DNA from: Sinomonas atrocyanea
GTDB lineage: Bacteria; Actinomycetota; Actinomycetes; Actinomycetales; Micrococcaceae
Direction of reading: 5' to 3'
NCBI RefSeq assembly: GCF_001577305.1
Contig: NZ_CP014518.1
Location: 4,030,001-4,094,000, forward strand
Length of the DNA: 64,000 nt
Shown: positions 60,299 through 64,000 of the stretch, piece by piece
How the letters are laid out: the number at the start of each line of letters is the position of its first letter
Position numbering within the stretch: position 1 is the first letter of the stretch
The notes under the pieces: model-generated
Told to the model about the DNA's origin: nothing
Databases searched by the model: none
Seen by the model: the letters and a program-made list of their open reading frames with translations, nothing else
Program-made: the position numbers and the translations under genes

Positions 60299-60994
60299 TC
60301 ACTGGCGGGGCGAGTGCGCTGGCCGAATCGCGCTGTCGTCGTTCGGTGCCAGTGTGCACCACACTGCCCTGACGGTTTCGGGCCCATCGTTCCAGAAACG
60401 GTGGGGGACTGCCGATTCGAAGGCGATGCTGTCCCCTGGGCCGAGTTCGTACTCGTCGAACTCAAGCTGGACACGCAGGCGCCCGGACAGGATGAGTCCG
60501 TACTCGCGTCCGCTGTGGCGCAGGAAGCCGTCCGGCTGGGCCGAGCCGCTTCCGACCGGGTAGACGATCTCGCGGAAGCCGACGGGCTCGTGGGTGGTAG
60601 GAGTCAGCAGCTCCCAGCGGACTCCCGTGTCCAGGCTGATGGAACGCCGTTCTTGGACACGGGTAACGAAACGTTCTTCGCCAGGGGTCCGTGCAACTCC
60701 CTCTGCAGAGCCGCTGGCCGAGACGCTCTCGGGGCTGAAGAGGTCTCCCACCCCGAGGCCGAGTATGTCTGCTATTGAATAGATGAGCGAGATCGAAGGC
60801 TTGACCAGGCCCCGCTCGACTTGGGAGATGTGCCCGGCCGAGATGCCGAGACGTCGGGCGAGCTCGCGGAGGGGCAGGCCAATCTCGAGACGTGCCGCTC
60901 TGATGCGGCCGCCGATGTCGCCGTGAGCCGTCGATCGGGCCCGGGGGTCCAGTTGGTCCTGAACCTCGCCCTGGGCCGGTTCCGGCTGCGACAT
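60299..60994 (-). CDS. XRE-family regulator with C-terminal cupin domain
   Basis: A 231-residue regulator. The N-terminal helix-turn-helix reads IRAARLEIGLPLRELARRLG, then ISAGHISQVERGLVKPSI (residues about 30-90). A cupin_2 domain occupies about 140-220, with REIVYPVGSGSAQPDGFLRHSGREYGLILSG and YELGPGDSIAFESAVPHRFWN, whose His/Glu cluster suits metal or small-ligand sensing. GGGGAGGAACA precedes the ATG. The gene converges with the molybdopterin oxidoreductase and follows an operon with its own terminator; target unclear. Confidence 0.88.
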   Translation of the reverse strand: MSQPEPAQGEVQDQLDPRARSTAHGDIGGRIRAARLEIGLPLRELARRLGISAGHISQVERGLVKPSISLIYSIADILGLGVGDLFSPESVSASGSAEGVARTPGEERFVTRVQERRSISLDTGVRWELLTPTTHEPVGFREIVYPVGSGSAQPDGFLRHSGREYGLILSGRLRVQLEFDEYELGPGDSIAFESAVPHRFWNDGPETVRAVWCTLAPNDDSAIRPAHSPRQ

Positions 60995-61048
60995 TGTTCC
61001 TCCCCACACGACACGCTGTTCTCTCCACCATAACGCCTTCCGACGACT

Positions 61049-61091
61049 CAGGGCCGGTCCGGCAGCGGCTTGCGCTTCCGGACCGGCCCTG
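61049..61091 (-). terminator. Strong terminator of the DUF1116 operon
   Basis: Fourteen-bp perfect stem (CAGGGCCGGTCCGG at 61049-61062 with its complement at 61078-61091) and a 15-base loop, just after the DUF1116 gene stop on the minus strand. Confidence 0.8.
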
Positions 61092-61108
61092 TTGGACCCC
61101 TTCCCCTT

Positions 61109-62296
61109 CTAGGCGGGATGATGGCGTGCCGATGCGCGCCGGAAGGCGTCCACCGGGGGTTCGAAGATGCCTCCGCCGATGCGTCCTTCGAGGCCTTGGC
61201 CTTCGATCATGCCGAGCAGGACTGCGGGGGCTTCTCCGGCCCTCGCAATGCGGGACGCCGATGCCCCGGTCCGGGTTGGGAGGCGCGGGTGCTCCCGCTC
61301 CATCACCCGCTCGGGGCGCTCCAGCAGCCCGTCAGTGGCGAAATCGGCCAGCGCTTCCAGAGTCAGGGGCGCATGTCGAAGGGCGGCTCCGCCGAGGCCG
61401 AAGAAGTCCACGACGGCGCTGTCTCCGATCGCCCCGAGGACAGAGAGCCCCCGATAGGCCTCGACCAGCGGGCCACGAGGCGGGGTACTGGGAACAGTGA
61501 ACCAGTGCCCGGGTTCAGCGGCGACCTGGAAGCCGAATTCGACCCCGTTGCCCCCGACGCGAACGACAGCATCGGAACCTTCGATGCCTTCGGCTGCTGC
61601 CAGGGAAAGCGCAGCTGCGGCCATCCAGAGATTGAGCGCGAACGGTGTTGAGTCCGCGAGGAAGGCCTCGGCCTCCGGCCTGAACGCGCAGGAGTCGCCT
61701 GCGAGCAGAATTGCGGACACGAGGCGGCTTCCTTCAATGGTGCGGCTGTGGCCATCGTCGCCTGCGCGGAGCGCGTGTTCTAGGGGCTGCAGAAGCCCGA
61801 TCGCTCCGCCTGTGGTGAGGCGGTCGCTCAGCCAGCGGGCGAACGGCCCGTGCAGCCACCGCTGGTGCTCGACCAGCCCGGGCTCGAGCATGCCGACCCT
61901 GAGACAGTTCCGCATGCCCTCGTTCAGCACTGCGTGCTGGACCCTGCCCGTCTTGGGGTCCTCGATGACGTGGAGCTGCATCGACGGGGAGATGATGCCT
62001 GCCAGGGGGACGAGGCAGCCGTGGTCCTGGGCCGCGGCCATTGACACCTGCCCCGAGGCGAAGATCACCGCTGCTTCGGCGAGGTCCGCCGCCCACCCTT
62101 CGAAGATGATCGCCTGGAGGGCCGAGTTGAGCACGGGCTGGGGCACTTCGTCCCGGGAGGCATACGGCGGCCCGGCGTGCAGCAGCACCTTCTCCCCGTC
62201 GGCCGAGGACGCGAGGACTTCGGCCAGGGGCGCCATGCCTGTCCAGACCGGCTCGGTTCCGGCGATCCGGTCTGCAGCCGTCGCGTTGGGGTTCAC
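61109..62296 (-). CDS. DUF1116 family protein (AllG/YlbE-like)
   Basis: A 395-residue protein of the DUF1116 family. E. coli YlbE (AllG) of this family forms the oxamate carbamoyltransferase complex with FdrA and YlbF. Matching segments are VLLHAGPPYASRDEVPQPV, IFEGWAADLAEA, HGCLVPLAGIISPSMQLHVIED and IGDSAVVDFFGLGGAALRHAP. No FdrA or DUF2877 partner is in the window, so the reaction here may differ. GTG start overlaps the upstream stop as GTGA, with GGTGGAGG before it; the ATG at 62311 is less likely. Confidence 0.8.
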   Translation of the reverse strand: MNPNATAADRIAGTEPVWTGMAPLAEVLASSADGEKVLLHAGPPYASRDEVPQPVLNSALQAIIFEGWAADLAEAAVIFASGQVSMAAAQDHGCLVPLAGIISPSMQLHVIEDPKTGRVQHAVLNEGMRNCLRVGMLEPGLVEHQRWLHGPFARWLSDRLTTGGAIGLLQPLEHALRAGDDGHSRTIEGSRLVSAILLAGDSCAFRPEAEAFLADSTPFALNLWMAAAALSLAAAEGIEGSDAVVRVGGNGVEFGFQVAAEPGHWFTVPSTPPRGPLVEAYRGLSVLGAIGDSAVVDFFGLGGAALRHAPLTLEALADFATDGLLERPERVMEREHPRLPTRTGASASRIARAGEAPAVLLGMIEGQGLEGRIGGGIFEPPVDAFRRASARHHPA

Positions 62297-62922
62297 AGGT
62301 CCTCCACCCATGTCTCGGACATCGCGAAGCCGGCTGATTGGCCCCGGCCGTTGAGGAAGTCCCGCTCCACCGTCGAGCCCGGCAGCCTCCGTCCGTCCAC
62401 CGTCACCTCTCCTGCCTGGGCGATGCGGAACACGGCGAACATCTCGTGCGCCCCCGTCCCGGACTCGGGTCCGGGGACATCGACGGCGAACGGCTCGCCG
62501 AGCCCCCGCCAGGTCAAGGCGATGCTTCGTCCTCCCGCGCTCGCCTGTTCGGTCCAGTCATCGCCATCGAGGGTCTCCTCGAAGCGGGCGCCGTCGACGT
62601 ATTCCAGCTGGTCCATCACGGGCGAGGGGCGGAAGAGGAGGAACCTGGAGACGAACTCCCGGACGAGGAAGCGCGCCATCTCGGCGTTGTCGGTGAGCAC
62701 CAGCCGGCATGCCGAGGGGTCTTCGGCCTGGTAGGGGTTCTCCACGACGATCGCAGCCCTGCCGGAGCCGTAGGGGGAGGAGGCGATGCGGAAGTACAGG
62801 GAGAGCGAGTTCCACGGCTCCTGCGGATCGCGCTTGAGGTAGATGAACGGATTGTCGCCGGTCCAGGCGACTGCTCCGTTCCGCACGGTCGGCTGGGCCA
62901 TCGCTGTGCTTGGCTTGGTCAT
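62293..62922 (-). CDS. Uncharacterised protein coupled to the DUF1116 gene
   Basis: A 209-residue soluble protein I do not recognise. It contains SSPYGSGRAAIVVENPYQAEDPSA, FLVREFVSRFLLFRPSPVMDQLEY and a late GRGQSAGFAMSETWVEDL. No signal, helix or cofactor motif is evident. It is translationally coupled to the DUF1116 gene and lies 13 bases after an epimerase gene, so it is probably part of that pathway. GAGGTGG precedes the ATG. Confidence 0.7.
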   Translation of the reverse strand: MTKPSTAMAQPTVRNGAVAWTGDNPFIYLKRDPQEPWNSLSLYFRIASSPYGSGRAAIVVENPYQAEDPSACRLVLTDNAEMARFLVREFVSRFLLFRPSPVMDQLEYVDGARFEETLDGDDWTEQASAGGRSIALTWRGLGEPFAVDVPGPESGTGAHEMFAVFRIAQAGEVTVDGRRLPGSTVERDFLNGRGQSAGFAMSETWVEDL

Positions 62923-62935
62923 GGGTTAGTCCACC

Positions 62936-63850
62936 TCAGTTCGCGGGGGTCGGGTCGGGCAGTGGGAGTCCGGCGGCGGCGCGCATTTCGAGGAAGTTGC
63001 TCGTGGGCGACCAGCCGAGGCGTTCCTTCGCGCGGGCCGACGAGAAGACCGAGGCCCGGGGATTCGCCGTGAAGACGGCGGGGTCGTGGGGAGGGGTTTC
63101 CTCTCCGGCGACCCGTGGGTACCAGGCGAGGGTGGGTTCGGGATGGCAGGTGTCATCGGCGCTGATGAAGAACGCGTCGAAGCCGTCCACCTCGGATTCG
63201 AGGGCGGCGCGGAAGGCGCGTGCCAGGTCCGAGGCCTCGATGTAGTAGTAGAGCCAGCGGAGTTCTGGATCGTCGACGAACCCGGTGAATTCGGCCAAGG
63301 TCTCGGGAAGGACGACCGCCAGCGGACGGAGCGCGACCACCGACATGTGCGACCCGCGTGCGACGGCCTGTCCCATTGTCTCCATGATCTGCTTGCTCAG
63401 GCTGTAGGCCTGAACCGGGCGCAGCTCGTGCTCCTCGTCCACCTGGAGGTATTGGGGTGCCCAGTCGGGTCGCATCTCCGAGAGGCCGCAGGCGGAGACG
63501 CTCGAGCAGAGGACGGCTCTATCCAGGCCGTTCTCCTCTGCTGCCTGGAGCACGTTCCAGGTGCCGAGGGTGTTGACGCGGATGTAGTCCTCGGCCGGGG
63601 CCTTCCAGTCGAAGTCGATGGCCGCCAGGTGCACGACCGCGTCGGCGCCGGCCAGGGCGGCGCGGACGTCGTCCAGGTCGAGGACGTCGGTCTTGACGAA
63701 TTCGGCCTCGGCGGGGGGCCGGCCGCCTGCGCCCGTCAGGGCGGGGGCTAGGTCGGCGTTGCGCACCTGGAAGATCTCGGCCAGGTTCTCCAGCACGTAT
63801 CGTCCGACGCGGCCCGAACCGCCGGTGACGACTACCTTTTTCGGGGGCAT
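62936..63850 (-). CDS. NAD-dependent epimerase/dehydratase
   Basis: A 304-residue extended SDR. The coenzyme motif is VVVTGGSGRVGRYVL (TGxxGxxG), followed by DAVVHLAAIDFDW and the catalytic Y/K in VQAYSLSKQIMETMGQAV. The Ser of the triad lies in LCSSVSACG. It resembles the uronate-dehydrogenase/UDP-sugar-epimerase-like group. The first gene in this window's part of the operon; AAGGAGAAATGA precedes the ATG. The substrate is unknown. Confidence 0.85.
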   Translation of the reverse strand: MPPKKVVVTGGSGRVGRYVLENLAEIFQVRNADLAPALTGAGGRPPAEAEFVKTDVLDLDDVRAALAGADAVVHLAAIDFDWKAPAEDYIRVNTLGTWNVLQAAEENGLDRAVLCSSVSACGLSEMRPDWAPQYLQVDEEHELRPVQAYSLSKQIMETMGQAVARGSHMSVVALRPLAVVLPETLAEFTGFVDDPELRWLYYYIEASDLARAFRAALESEVDGFDAFFISADDTCHPEPTLAWYPRVAGEETPPHDPAVFTANPRASVFSSARAKERLGWSPTSNFLEMRAAAGLPLPDPTPAN

Positions 63851-63915
63851 TCATTTCTCCTTGCTGCGAGGGGGTTCGCCCCGGCGCCTGCAGGCACCCG
63901 GCGAGACGCGGGGGT

Positions 63916-64000
63916 TCAGGGCTGGACCGAGGTGAGGGCCATTCCGGCCTCCTCGCGGGCCTTCGAATCGGCTTCCCTGTACTTGGAGATCAGCCATTCG
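63916..64000 (-). CDS. Partial gene, C-terminal end only
   Basis: An open frame running off the window edge, of which only the last 27 residues are visible (ending EEAGMALTSVQP). The 65-base gap to the epimerase start suggests the same operon. Too short to identify. Confidence 0.5.
   Translation of the reverse strand, partial: EWLISKYREADSKAREEAGMALTSVQP

Noticed and set aside
1..64000. CRISPR array or transposable element
   Set aside because: No regularly spaced repeats with unique spacers and no transposase or integrase motif were seen.

Overview
The window is a GC-rich (roughly 70% by eye), densely packed stretch of bacterial chromosome. GTG starts are frequent, Shine-Dalgarno sequences are strong, and stop/start overlaps (GTGA, ATGA) are common. 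The protein content (IclR, PadR and MHS/MFS families, a KGG-type ParA-like ATPase with a disordered N-terminus, FGGY and PfkB catabolic kinases, aromatic catabolism) points to a soil actinobacterium. A Micrococcaceae member (Arthrobacter/Sinomonas-like) is my inference, not a measured assignment. I see no rRNA, tRNA, CRISPR array, transposase or integrase.

Layout. 0-10.5 kb: two GNAT acetyltransferases, ribA, an FUSC-type membrane protein with rlmN, an M20 amidohydrolase coupled to a SnoaL-like protein, a large XRE/NB-ARC/TPR regulator, and an ABC multidrug-type exporter. 10.5-24.5 kb: a PadR regulator with a perfect 18-bp palindrome in front of it, an AhpD-like protein, pobA with an IclR regulator, a TDT-family channel, HutD-like, HD-domain and second IclR genes, a ParA/MinD-like ATPase divergent from a flavodoxin-domain gene, an MFS exporter, a surface protein and small ORFs. 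23.2-29.2 kb: a polyol-type operon (FAD oxidase, SDR, FGGY kinase, MFS) behind a GlpP-family antiterminator gene. Its leader carries a hairpin followed by a textbook intrinsic terminator.

29.3-42.1 kb: a cluster that looks like a hydroxyacetophenone/acetovanillone pathway. It has an SDR and MFS on one side. On the other are BCCP, biotin carboxylase, carboxyltransferase, a HAD phosphatase, a two-polypeptide PEP-synthase-like kinase, an acetoacetyl-CoA-synthetase-like ligase, and an IclR regulator. Expected logic: phosphorylate the phenol, carboxylate the acetyl side chain, remove the phosphate, activate the beta-keto acid as a CoA ester. Thiolysis would give 4-hydroxybenzoate-level products, which pobA at 12 kb could feed to protocatechuate.

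42.1-47.4 kb: an accessory segment. A perfect 20-bp TetR-type palindrome lies in front of a two-gene unit: a 221-residue protein with a leader-like N-terminus and two internal repeats, and a 791-residue PqqD-domain/M50 membrane metalloprotease. This pair is the best candidate for an undescribed system. Next come a decayed 450-bp copy of the eda/rhodanese junction and a TM2-domain/Ltp surface protein of the superinfection-exclusion type.

47.4-55.1 kb: a catabolic operon (MHS transporter, RidA, PLP-dependent dehydratase, N-acyl-D-amino-acid deacylase, KDG kinase, KDPG aldolase, rhodanese) facing a DauR/YheO-type regulator. Together the enzymes make a complete route from N-acetyl-D-glucosaminate to pyruvate and glyceraldehyde-3-phosphate. 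55.4-64 kb: an MFS transporter divergent from an FdhF/YdeP-type molybdopterin oxidoreductase, an XRE-cupin regulator, a DUF1116 (AllG-like) gene, an unknown gene, an NAD-dependent epimerase and a gene cut off by the window end.
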